Source: Pieris napi (taxonomy: Eukaryota; Arthropoda; Insecta; Lepidoptera; Pieridae). From it: a DNA stretch of 64,000 nt. The stretch is from NCBI RefSeq assembly GCF_905475465.1, contig NC_062236.1, positions 4,350,001-4,414,000 of the forward strand. Direction: 5' to 3'. Position numbers and translations under genes: made by a program. Under the pieces are notes generated by a model that saw only the letters and a list, made by a program, of their open reading frames with translations, was not told where the DNA came from and made no database searches. Shown here piece by piece: positions 35,201 to 45,200 of the stretch (the first letter of the stretch is position 1; every line of letters begins with the position of its first letter).

Positions 35201-36625
35201 CTCTTCATGACTGGCTGAAGGCGGAGAACGAAAGGACCGGGGAACACATTGGTTGGGAACCTAGTACTGTTCGTAAGTATCATAATACGTAGAACCTCGT
35301 TAAGTCGAACCTCGATAAGTCAAAAACCTCCAAATCTCGAAAAAATGTTTTGTTCCCTTCCCTTAAAACACCAAAACCTCCATTACTTGAAATCTTGACC
35401 CTCTGTTAATCGAAATAATCACTGAGTCCCTCCAAGCCATTTTGGTACATATTTTCACTCTATAACTCGAAAAATTAAATTTGACCTCTGTAACTCGAAC
35501 TTTACAACTTGATCATTTGGAATTTATTATCTCTATTGTTCGTACAAAAATAAGTTACCGACTTTAAGAACTTGCCGACAATGTGAGTACACTATTGTTT
35601 CTTAGAAAACATTTTAGGAGTATACAATAATATTTATGACTCATGGAAACACGTGTTTGCTTGCTTTGTGTCAGGTGTTCAATTTTGATTCCCTTTGAAA
35701 TTTAGCTAAGCCAGTCATTTGTTTTCGACTTAAATACTGTCAGAAGTAGTTTGGTTCTACTGCAATACACATCAATTAGTACAACAGTTGACATGAGTGC
35801 TGTGAAACGTAAACTAAAAACTTTGAGTCTTAAGAATAAACCTCAAACTGTTTATGTCGAATCAAAATCCGCCTAAGTCGAAATCCTCCATAAGTTGAAA
35901 ACTCTATAACTCGAATTTTTTGGCGTCTCCCTTGATGTTCGACTTATAGAGGTTCTACTGTAATAATACGGCTGGAGTGGACTCAATTCCGTACGTCTCT
36001 TGTAACTATGGTTACCATTCATACATGGAAATAACACTGTAACCATGGTAACAGACTTTGCTCACTAGGTGTGCTGCTTGCATAAAAGTACCACAGTGGC
36101 AAATTTGACTTCATAAACCGTCTTTTTGCTAAAGATTCGTGTTGATTTTACTGAATAATAAATTCAAATTCAAATTCAAAAATCATTTAATCATATTGGT
36201 AACACTTTGTACACTTATGACTTGTCTGTAAAGAAATACATATAAATGCTTCTAATTTTACATTTAGTGCCAGTTCTCAAATCAAGATACATATTATATA
36301 GTTTAGTAAAACTGCCACATCTTCATTATTTATTTTGATTATTTTTTATTGTGATGTATTTGATGTATTACAAAAATTCTTAACACATATATAAACTGAA
36401 CTTCAAATGCTCCGAAATTGAATAGAAATATATGTGTGTAGACTTTTAGTTCATATTAAAACTAAGTCCAGCAAGTACATAGTATAAGTATCCCATAATG
36501 TACATATTTTACGAAAATTATTATTTTTTTAAATTTCAGAATATTGTGATCCAGAACAAAGAAACTACATGGATCAAGGAAGGCTTGCTAAAGTAAACTA
36601 TTTAAAAAAGGATCCATTGAAATAG
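26271..36625 (+). CDS. Ance: Angiotensin-converting-enzyme-like peptidyl dipeptidase, gene 2 of array
   Basis: This is a secreted M2-family zinc peptidyl dipeptidase. Coding exons are 26271-26492, 27360-27615, 28032-28175, 28469-28660, 30097-30194, 30598-30770, 31375-31499, 31730-31857, 33094-33308, 34562-34702, 35097-35272 and 36540-36625 (1956 nt, 651 residues, phases consistent). The signal peptide is about residues 1-25. Zinc ligands are H379, H383 (HEMGH) and E407; catalytic E380; H509, Y516, R518 and Y519 complete the substrate and chloride sites; CHASAW is intact. Exon lengths and phases equal gene 1 except for a split at ..VKQ/NYT. Intron 6 (30771-31374) starts with GCAAGT, a non-canonical GC donor with an otherwise perfect context. 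Only one zinc-site exon is seen, unlike gene 1. ATG at 26271 or 26274 could each start translation. Confidence 0.93.
26740..26858 (-). rRNA. 5S ribosomal RNA gene or near-complete 5S copy
   Basis: The minus strand from 26858 reads GCCAACGTCCATACCACGTT.. through the internal control region (GAAGTTAAGCAACGTCGGGC, then GGATGGGTGACCGCCTGGGA) to about 119 nt. A run of T (A on plus, 26732-26740) follows as a Pol III terminator. The control region is intact, but the 3' strand of terminal helix I (GATATTTGC) no longer pairs well with the 5' end, so it may be a variant or a pseudogene. It lies antisense in intron 1 of gene 2. Confidence 0.75.
27038..27134 (-). pseudogene. 5'-truncated 5S rRNA copy
   Basis: This is a second 5S sequence, about 300 bp from the first and in the same orientation. 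The 3' helix strand is consensus-like (GATGTTGGC followed by a T run), but the first 20 or so nt of the gene are missing. Both copies share downstream flanks (TTCGTCTAGCCCCCTTTC-type sequence at about 26934 and 27200), so gene plus spacer form a tandem repeat. Confidence 0.75.
28978..29764 (-). mobile_element. 5'-truncated LINE (R1-like) in intron 4 of gene 2
   Basis: On the minus strand a 174-residue open frame (29741-29217) begins inside the element. It carries the cysteine/histidine cluster HPLCHHSG..DTAEHTVAEC typical of the C-terminus of R1-clade LINE proteins. A GC-rich 3' UTR and a T run on the plus strand (A tail) end at 28978. A direct repeat GTTAAGTAT flanks it (28969-28977 and 29765-29773), giving exact borders. 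It is a dead-on-arrival insertion with little decay, so fairly young. Confidence 0.85.
30803..31046 (-). mobile_element. tRNA-derived SINE in intron 6 of gene 2
   Basis: The complement shows the head (AGCAATGTTGGCCTAGTGGT), B box (GGTTCGATCCCCGGC), a middle with GTGTTGAG differences and the tail CAGAAATCTGAGGC. It lies just downstream of the GC-type donor. Confidence 0.7.
32455..33048. mobile_element. Foldback element with about 150-bp inverted arms, intron 8 of gene 2
   Basis: Left arm about 32455-32605 and right arm about 32897-33048 are near-perfect complements (shared blocks CCGTTAGATTGTAATCTATC, TCTCGCGAGATT, ACGTATTATTATTCGGTAG, GAAGTGAAACCGTCAAATTG). The spacer is about 290 bp and contains a 28-bp direct repeat (TTCTATTGGTTATAAG.GATG). 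There is no protein frame. The right arm ends only about 45 nt before the acceptor of exon 9 (33094). Confidence 0.75.
33641..33885. mobile_element. Near-perfect hairpin MITE in intron 9 of gene 2
   Basis: Arms 33641-33747 and 33778-33885 are complementary over about 105 bp with very few mismatches, around a 30-nt loop. The terminal sequence is GCAGCCCTGCGATTCTRTAA. One arm of a relative sits in intron 6 of gene 1 (13692-13826). Confidence 0.8.
34012..34299 (+). mobile_element. Complete tRNA-derived SINE in intron 9 of gene 2
   Basis: The head is GTGCACTGTTGGACCGGTGG, the B box GGTTCGAACCC, then AACATCGTGAGGAAACCGAC, GTGTCAGGCACAGGAGGCTG, CAGATTCAGAAATCTGAGGC and GTTATAGCGCAACTG. It is the best full-length plus-strand copy in the window. 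Confidence 0.8.
34890..35040 (-). repeat. Retroelement 3' tail in intron 10 of gene 2
   Basis: A T-rich start, then GCAAACGGGCAGGAGG, CCGCCCATGGACTTACATTG and TGCATTGCCGGCC, is the complement of the family at 5612-5715. It ends about 55 nt before exon 11. Confidence 0.55.
35288..35960 (+). mobile_element. pogo/Tigger-like transposon remnant in the last intron of gene 2
   Basis: The terminal inverted repeats (CGTAGAACCTCGTTAAGTCG at left; the complement of the right end is CAGTAGAACCTCTATAAGTC) are flanked by TA. An ATG at 35793 starts MSAVKRKLKTLSLKNK, which resembles the start of the CENP-B-type DNA-binding domain of pogo/Tigger transposases, and then the frame is lost. The element begins 15 nt after the splice donor of exon 11. 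Confidence 0.7.
36039..36052. promoter_or_regulatory. X-box-like palindrome in the last intron of gene 2
   Basis: GTAACCATGGTAAC closely matches the site at 26203-26216. A half-site GGTTACCAT precedes it at 36009. Confidence 0.35.
36149..36290 (-). repeat. LINE 3'-tail fragment
   Basis: The segment has three AAATTC units (AATAAATTCAAATTCAAATT), then a stretch with TTGTACACTTATGACTTG and GCCAGTTCTCAAATCAAG. It resembles the tails at 39968 and 59256, with a short tandem end typical of some LINEs. Confidence 0.5.
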
Positions 36626-36646
36626 GACGTTCGCATAGTGTAATAC

Positions 36647-36652
36647 AATAAA
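36647..36652 (+). terminator. Poly(A) signal of gene 2
   Basis: AATAAA lies 22 nt after the gene 2 stop codon. It gives a very short 3' UTR. Confidence 0.75.
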
Positions 36653-39600
36653 GTTATAAGATTTATTTTATGTTTTCATTTAGTTTTCTCCATTCTTTTT
36701 TTTTCATTTCTAAGCAAATTCATGTTCAAAAATTTTAGGAAAGTAGCTAAGTAGTACATAAACGGTAAACCTATTGGAAATATCACAATTGTCTGTCTCT
36801 ATTCCACTTCCTCCTCTAGTTACTTACTCTACAAACACCCCTTGTTTTTTTTATTTAATTTCCCTTTTATGTAAAATAAATTTGCCATAAAAATATTATT
36901 ACACTAAAAATACCTACGAAATCTTCTAGCTAACGAAAACTTTTTTCCAAAACTTATTTTATATCCGTTTATTATATAATGTTCGTTGTTGAATCGTAAT
37001 GATGACATAACAATCGTTCTAAATCAATTCTAAATTTCGATTTCAATGGCGGGAAGTCGCACAATAAAGCGTTACGGATGCAGCCGTGACCTAGCAAATA
37101 AAAAACTGGAAAACAGAACTAAAATATAGCCTACAACAATATAATATAAATCTAAAATAAGAGCCGAAAATTGCAAGGGTTAGTTACGTTAGTTAGGGAG
37201 TTAAAAGGTATTTTTTTTTGTTAATCGGGGAGGTGATACAGTATTTAAAAACGTTTCTTTTCTCTGTTTGTTTAATTGGACTCTTTAGTTTGTATGAAAT
37301 TTAAAGGGAACTTACTGTACTGTTGCGCAGTTCTTCAGGCCTTGGCCAGTTAGTGGGTTTTTGGTGTTTTGCTTCTCATAGTTTATTTATAATTAAACAA
37401 TAATCAAAATTTAATAAAAGTAACTATCAAGGAAGAAAGATACGAACGCATATATGGCTATGTTTGGAGCAATTTACATAAAAAATATTTTTAGTTTCAT
37501 AGCAAACAAAGAAATATCATTAGCAGTAAACAAGAAGTATACCGCCGTACTTTTTGTCGATAGCCAAAACCGCAATTCTCATAAGGAAATAGATATAATA
37601 AAACTCGACAAAATTATGTTTTTCAGCATTTGCTTGATTACCTACGCTAAATAATATAAATTTAAGAAAAAAATATTGTGTACGTAAGTGGAGTGATACC
37701 TACCATAATTGTTAATACTAAAACTACTCTTTAATCGGTCGTATATAATGTTGGCAAAATGTTCCATAACATAATAAGATAATTATCTAATCCCCTTTTA
37801 TGCCTCTGCGTCTTATTGATAATTCTCTAAATCTTTCGAACCAACCACAATTTATGTGAATTTGAATGAATCTGAATGTTCAAACAGCTCTTTCATCCGT
37901 GGACCGATCTGGATGATCGAGGTGTATTTTACTCCCAAAAAAATTTAGAAACTTCATACATTTTATTTGAATAAACTTAATATACTGTATGCGTATCTCA
38001 TACAAGGGCAAAGAAAATATTGTTATTTAACACTTTTCAGTGCATTTTGTAGTCAGTTATTCTTTTTGTGAAAAGGAACTTATATCTGTCTTTAGTAACG
38101 ATACACTTTTCCTTTAATCCGTTAATCTTGTCCATCAACATATTATATAATCAAATTAAAAAATAATAGTAAAAATATTATTTTTATGATACTCAAGATA
38201 TCCAAGACTGCGATCATTCATATCAAACTTAGCGCTCAAGATGAGTTTGTGATTGAGATACGAATTAGAATATGGATCTCAGTCTAACGGCCAACCTTTC
38301 TACATATTTAGTATGACCTATAGTATTTAGTCTGATAATAAAAACTCTACAATGATATCACAAATAAATGTAGTTAATACTACGCCGCGTGTCAATAAAA
38401 TCACCTCTATTCATTATGCGCACGAGTAGCCACGACTTGTAGCTGCAATGGTTATCTCAAGGTAAGCAATAAACAAATCACAGTGACAAATGATGATGTT
38501 TTGTGATCTTTTTTTATTCTACGTGCTTAAAGATTTTCTAAAAATTATTCTTCTACCATGATTATTTACGTTAAGTGTATTATTAATTAATTCATTTGTT
38601 AATACTTTTAAGTGTTAACAAATTACACATACGAAAGAAAAACACGTGATCTCCTTCGGGTTTTTTTAATTTAGTAAAGTAATTTTCAGTCATTTCATTG
38701 TCAGTCACACCGATTTTCAATTTCAACTCGACATTTATGACAAATTTTAATTTTTTTTATACTTAGATAAAACTACTCGTAGACTTCAACGTCAAATATG
38801 TTATACGTATGTAGTTGTTGTATTACTATATATTAATATTTATTCTTATAATTTTGTTGAGGATAGAGCAAAATTTTAGACATGTCCGGTCGCGACGTTT
38901 AAATTCACTCTCTCTCACTTGCTTTGTTGTATCGTTCGTTAGAGTTCCTTGTAGTTATTGTTTCTATATTTAATTGATTTTATTAATTACCCTCAATGTA
39001 TTTTTATCTGAGGGTTTTGTGCGTGCTGTGCTGTGATATTGTTATGTTTGCACTGAATATTCCTATATTCATTCCTACGACTTGTTGACTTGAATTGTGT
39101 GTCATTTTTCTACTGATTTTAGTTAAGGACATATCGAGGTATTTATTAAAGTTTATTGTTTATAAACGGCCTACGAACCGTTATTTATGGTACTTTACCT
39201 AATACTTGCATTAGTACAATAAATACTCGTACTCACAAATAATAGTTAAAAGAAAGTTAGTAACCATATATTATTTACGTTCTGAATCCAATTTCTAACA
39301 AACAATAGTGAGCACAACTCGAATAGTAAAAAAGGTTATTATCGTATTTTGTATGCGTCGTATAACTACGCCTTTAATGATATACTTGAATGAAGAATTA
39401 TCATACTACATGGCTGTTCTCACGGTAACTAGGACAAAAGGAAAATTGCCTACCGATGTCAAGATGTTACGCACCTTATGGGATTTTTTACGTTCTGTTT
39501 GACTTTGAAAATAACGTAAAAGATTTAAGTAATCACATGGAACTACTTTCATAATACACTAAAAATTACAAAGAAAAATATTTTTAATAGAATCAATATA

Positions 39601-39691
39601 AGATAGTATTGTATATGCTGTGGGGTTATTAAGAAATTTGTATGTTGTCTAAGTACTAATATCATAATAATCAATGGGCTCTTCTTTGCCT

Positions 39692-39842
39692 AACGACGTT
39701 TTTGGATCGAAGGCATGCCGGTTTCCTCCAGATGTGTTATTTCACAGTACAAGCGAGTGTTAAATGCACATCGGTGTACAGCCGGCGTCCGACCCTCCGG
39801 CCTAAGGGAAGAGAGTCGTACGCTACTAGGCCAACACTGTTC
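39692..39842 (-). mobile_element. SINE head fragment
   Basis: Complement: AACAGTGTTGGCCTAGTAGC, a degraded B box (GGGTCGGACGCCGGC) and CACTCGCTTGTACTG. The 3' half is missing. Confidence 0.6.
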
Positions 39843-39967
39843 TTATACTAGTATCATAAAGCGAACATTATTTGACCCAGTCAAGTTACAAGATCTACCT
39901 TAGTATACAGTACAGATAGATATGTTAAATCGTATAGGCTTCATCTCGAAAAAGTCTGGTTACCTCA

Positions 39968-40240
39968 AACTCAAACTGAAACTCAAAATATCTTTATTCA
40001 TATAAGTAAACAAGTACACTTATGAACTTCAAAAAGAAGTTAAATTAATTGTAAATTTATTTACTACCAGTTCGCAAGACAAGGGCGTAGAGCGGGTAAG
40101 AAGAACTGGCAAGAAACTTTCTGCCATTCTTTTTAATCGCCATGTATTGAGTCATACAAATTGTTTGAACTGGAGTAAATCAATCCCTAGGATAAGGATC
40201 ATTTAAGTATTCGTCAAATTAACAAAAAGCTTTATTGATT
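39968..40240 (-). mobile_element. LINE 3' end
   Basis: The complement ends in GAATAAAGATATTTTGAGTT followed by TTTGAG-type repeats. Upstream are GTTCTTCTTACCCGCTCTAC and TTGTATGACTCAATACATGG. It matches 59256-59528 over about 270 bp in opposite orientation. Confidence 0.65.
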
Positions 40241-40354
40241 AATTTACGTTTAACGAGGCTTTGAATTTATTTAGTGATAATTCTCTAATTTCCTTTGGGA
40301 GTATATTCTCCCATCACATAAAAAGAAACTCGTGCTTCTTCTATATGAATAATG

Positions 40355-40368
40355 GTAACCATGGCAAC
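40355..40368. promoter_or_regulatory. X-box-like site upstream of gene 3
   Basis: GTAACCATGGCAAC fits the RFX X-box consensus. It lies about 1.75 kb before the putative gene 3 start site. Confidence 0.35.
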
Positions 40369-40778
40369 TATCAGGATCTCTTAAGTACACGTAATAAGGT
40401 CAACGAAGTTTTGTTAGCAATGTAAAGACACTCCAACATAATCTCTTGAGATAAGAGAACTTTCATTTTCTTATCTTCCTTGCGGTATAAGCTATACTTA
40501 TGTCTTACAACTTATGCCTTATAGGGGCTAGCAAGTAAAATAATAAATTATTTAATACGTACAAAATTCAAATCTTTTGAACAGTGTCACATCGATTACA
40601 ATTACGCTTCTTTTAACTGCGTTTCTATTATGGCATTTGATCTTGACCCGTTATATAAATGGTCTTTTAAAATCAAACACAGGTGGGGTGGGGTTATAAT
40701 ATCTAAATCAGTTTAAACTATGCTCTATCATCTCTTTCTGTCTTTGTTTCCTTTATGATGAAAACAGACAGATGAGTA

Positions 40779-41099
40779 CAGTGGCGTAACAATAGGGTGG
40801 CAGGGATGGCAAAATGCCACGGGCCCCCGACCCAAGAGGGCCCCTGCCCAAGAAATATTATGTTCTATGGATGAATGTGAAGTCTCGATTACGCATTGGG
40901 CTAGCGTGGGGACTACAGACCATTCCATCTCGCCTAAGAGAGGAGGCCTATGGCCATTAGTGGGACATATACAACGTGTAATTGAGTACGCTAAAAATCT
41001 CGAAGTTTATTAAAATTAAGCTGTGTATGGACATTTTTTAGTGATAAGGCCCCATCAAAAGAATTGCCACGGGCCCCAGATGCTATAGTTACGCCACTG
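40779..41099. mobile_element. hAT-type MITE
   Basis: The ends are CAGTGGCGTAAC and GTTACGCCACTG. An 8-bp target-site duplication (GATGAGTA at 40771-40778, AATGAGTA at 41100-41107, one mismatch) flanks it. GGGCCC-rich subterminal blocks are present at both ends. There is no coding capacity in its 321 bp. Confidence 0.8.
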
Positions 41100-41609
41100 A
41101 ATGAGTAATAGTATTATGAAAAAATAATGCTCCCTTAGTCATAAAGATGAGTTATGTAAGGTATTAAGTCAAAATCTAAAAGTATGTTACTAATTGTCAA
41201 ACGATGTAGGGATATACATCTTACAAAATTCTCGTAAACTCATTACACTTTCATTTATTTTTAAAGTGTGCTCTTTGGAAAGCATTAGTGTAAGGTGGGT
41301 CACTTATGTAATGTTCATTAGCTAATCGTCAGTTAAAGGTTTTTCAAAGTTTTCCATAAATATATATAATAAAAATTTATTGATTTTAATATGAAAAAAG
41401 TAAACTTACACTTTTAAATGAGCCTGTGAAGTGCATTACGTCACATAATACCAGGAGTATTATATATGTATATATGTATGTGTAAAGAGTAGCCTAGAGT
41501 TACAACGTTCGACTTTCAATCCTCGGCCGAGCACTTCTGTCACCATGGATTTTTATAGTCAGCCAGATAGAAGCCCTAAAAGTAATGAAAAAAAATAAAA
41601 TAAATTGCG

Positions 41610-41885
41610 CTACAACCTCTTTTGGTCTGGGCCTCAGATTTCTGAATCTGATTCATGATCATTTCAAATGTAATAGGCAAGTAGGTGATCTGCCTCCAGT
41701 GCCTGACACACGCCGTCGACTTTTTGGGTCTAAAACATGTTGGTTTCCTGACGATGTTTTCCTTCACCGTTCGAGCTAATTTTAAATGCGCACATAGACA
41801 GAAAGTCCATTGGTGCACAGCCGGGGATCGAACCTACGACATCAGGGATAAGAGTCGCACGCTGAAGCCACTAGGCCAACAATAT
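41610..41885 (-). mobile_element. Complete tRNA-derived SINE
   Basis: Complement: GTTGGCCTAGTGGCTTCAGC head, GGTTCGATCCCCGGC B box, CACCAATGGACTTTCTGTC, ACATCGTCAGGAAACCAAC, GTGTGTCAGGCACTGGAGGC, a tail with CAGATTCAGAAATCTGAGGC and GTTGTAGCG. It is a full-length antisense copy. Confidence 0.8.
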
Positions 41886-42082
41886 GTGTCCCCCATGCCC
41901 TATTATGGGATAACGAGAATTCATATAAACATTAGATTCACCCGTCCAAATTATTTAATATAAATTATTTATAAGTCACTCTTTAAAAATGGTTTAGTGC
42001 GCCATATTTTTTCTATATTTGTTCGATAATGATAATTCCGAATTAACAACCAACTTCCAAGAACTGCGAATTATTACCTACC

Positions 42083-42114
42083 TATACAAGGTCTAACTTC
42101 GTACTTGGTCAGAC
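42083..42114 (+). promoter_or_regulatory. Candidate core promoter of gene 3
   Basis: TATACAAG at 42083 and the initiator TCAGAC (A at 42111) are 28 nt apart, giving a 5' UTR of about 139 nt before the ATG at 42250. Confidence 0.4.
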
Positions 42115-42249
42115 GTACAGAACAAAGCTAATTCACACGGCCTGAGTACCCAGCGTCAACCAACAGTTGTCGTCGCGAACGCAACCAGCAACCACGCATC
42201 ACTAACCAACAGGGAATATTTAGTCTGATAAGGTTGCAAATAGCCTGAA

Positions 42250-45200
42250 ATGGCTTGTGTTCAAACAAGAAAGATTCTAAGCCTCTGGCTAAGATTAGCC
42301 ATTTTTCCAGTTGTTGCTTTTGCTGATCCACAATTGGACTTACCGCCTTTATCCAGTACCCAGAGGAATCCCTACGGTTTCGGAATATCCAGCACGCAGT
42401 CTAACATAGGGAGTAACTTTGACAGAAATAGGAACTTTCAATTCAGTACTGCTCGGCCTCAAAGCGCTACGGGATATCCGTCCACCACTTTAAGCGGGAT
42501 CACTCCAGTGATAAGTAATAATGGATATCCTAGCGTGAACTATGGTAGCGGTCCAAGCTCAACTCTTCGGCCATTTGACGATAGAAATAGGGACGACCGC
42601 ATAGATATCAACAGTGATCCCAATTTCCGTCGGAATGATCCTAGTTTCGTGCGTAACGATCCCAATTTCGTTGGGACAAATCCTTTTGACATTAACAGGG
42701 ATCTCAACACAAATGGCATAGACAATAGAATAAACCAAGAGAGTCTTCATCAAATCAAAGACTTCTTGAAGCAGGCTGATGAACAGGCCTCTAAGGAGTG
42801 CACTAACAATGTTGCGGCGCAGTGGAATTTCGAGACTGATGTCAATGATGCAACTCAACATGCTGCAGTAAGTAGTATTTTTCTAATTTATTTGGTAAAT
42901 TTTAATGAAATATTACTCTTTACTATTCATTAATTTGTGTAACGTTATATTATGGATAATACGTTATATTACGTTATGTTATTAACGTTATATTTGGATT
43001 TGTACCAAACATTTTTTATTTTATTTTAGTTTCGTTCCAACCTTTGTATATACATTTGCTACCTCATAGTTAAGTGAAATATTACCATACAGTCCATTGT
43101 AGAGGATCGATTATTCGGTCAAGTCCTCTCAACGCACCAGGGACGGAACACAAATTATATACTAATTAGTAATTTGTACTCCGACCGGGAATCGAACCGA
43201 ATACTTTAAGCGCTAAGGTCCCTTTGTCACACCGCCTACGAATCCTTCTAGATTTTAATTCTAAAGATTGTTTGTTAAAGTTTTATAATATTAAATCAAG
43301 GATAAATTCACGAAGAGTAAACGCAAATTACAGTCGGTAATTCAGATAGCTATCAGATAAACAATGAATGTACGAATTATCGTAAAAATTACTGAACTCG
43401 TGAGAAATCATATCTTTAGACATTTAAATATATTTCGTTTTTGCTCATGGTTTTACTTGATAACAAATCTTCATAGAATGAAATAATTTTTATATTTTTT
43501 AAATTCTTTATTGCGCTAATAAAATAAATAAATACTTGTCTAAATGCCATAGATAATTTGTAAGATAGATATACTAGAACTTGTAACTTTGCCATACATA
43601 AGTGATTAAATACGAACACAAATTGCAATCTAAATCAATATTATGTATTTTTTCAAAGCATAGGAAAATGTAAGATATGGAGATAAGTAACGAAGACGTA
43701 ACATTAATGAGTAACAATCACAATATGCTCTATTGTCTGATGTGAAAATAATTTTCCACTAATGAATGCAAGTACCCGGAACAATGTGATTATCGATTTG
43801 AAAATCTAAATTAATTACCCCACTCTCTCTTATTTAGCTAGATTAGTTCAAATTTTAAGCTAATCTACGATCTCTCAAAATTTGATCACACAGTCCCACA
43901 TAATTTATTTGTTGGATCAATAATAATTTGATTAGTTTTAAAACTGCTTTCTATGGATTAATGAGTAATATGTTTTTATAGTACAATCCTCATAGAATGA
44001 GGACCAACTCCTCAAATTGAAATCCCCCTCCCACAGGTTATTGAATTCAATTAAAATAGTCGTTTAATTTTCAAAATATATCACGTTGCTATACGTGTAT
44101 CTAATATTTTTTGTTATATCTAAAAAAAAGTTAATTCATCAAAAAAACTCTTGTATTTACAGGACAAAGTTACAAACAAAATTTAATTAATCTTCACAGA
44201 GTTTCTTACATGTTAAGGTCTAACACCGGAAGTAAGCATGATAAATGAACAAAATAATTATTTAATATATACAATTAGAATCTTTTGTGTCTTCATACTT
44301 AAGTTTTCACAGCCTTTGTTTTACTTGATATTATTATTTGACTCGCAGCAAAATATCAATCAATCAAATAGATTCTGCGGATTGCTCATTCATTCTGTGC
44401 TATGCTAGTTAAGTCAAAGCTGAGGTCAGATACGTGAAACAATTATCATATACGACGATCTGATTTACTAGTTCCCATGAATGATCTAATATGTGATCAA
44501 TATATCCCTTATAATTATTTATGACTAAGTAAATAATAAATAAGTACATCTTTTAAGTTAATTCTCACAATCATAAAACTAGAGTTTTCTAAAAACGCCA
44601 CGACTTAGAATGATGATTCAAATCATTTTATCAAATTATATTTCACTTTAAAAATATTTATAATAAAATTAAGATAGACGTGTTGCGTTGTTAAAAAGTG
44701 AACAATTTTTTTTTATAAATAAATTTTACATATAATAACACTTTGTAACTTTAAATCTTAGTTTAAATTATATAAAATAATCATGTTGGGTGGGTTGTCA
44801 ACTTTTATAATTATTAAATATTTAAATAAATTGAAAATCTTTTAGTTCTTTTAAATGTTATATGATTTGCTACTATTAATTTAATAGACCAAGGACTTGA
44901 TTGAGGAAAGTCAATATATATAAAGAAAACAGTTTTGTAAGAAGTCAAGTGAATATTTAATAAGCAAAATATCCGAAATCAGTTTCTGTAGTATCGAAAT
45001 ATGAAGAAAATGTAATGTTTTTCTGTAAACGAAATTTTAACATTAGTTTTACCATTATTGTCTACGACAACAATAGATAATAATGACAGGATGTCCTGAT
45101 ACTAATCAATACGTCTCGTTACGTAACAAAACCTTAAAAGTCTGTAAAAGTTTGAAATAGCATAATTTATACATGAGAAATTTAGTATTAATATAGGTAT

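Larger units (their letters stand above)
36660..42080. other. Intergenic region between genes 2 and 3
   Basis: I see no coding exon here. Apart from the SINEs, the LINE tail, the hAT-type MITE and the X-box-like site listed separately, the sequence is AT-rich and featureless. A moderately CG-containing stretch at 38870-39130 has no recognisable content. Confidence 0.5.
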
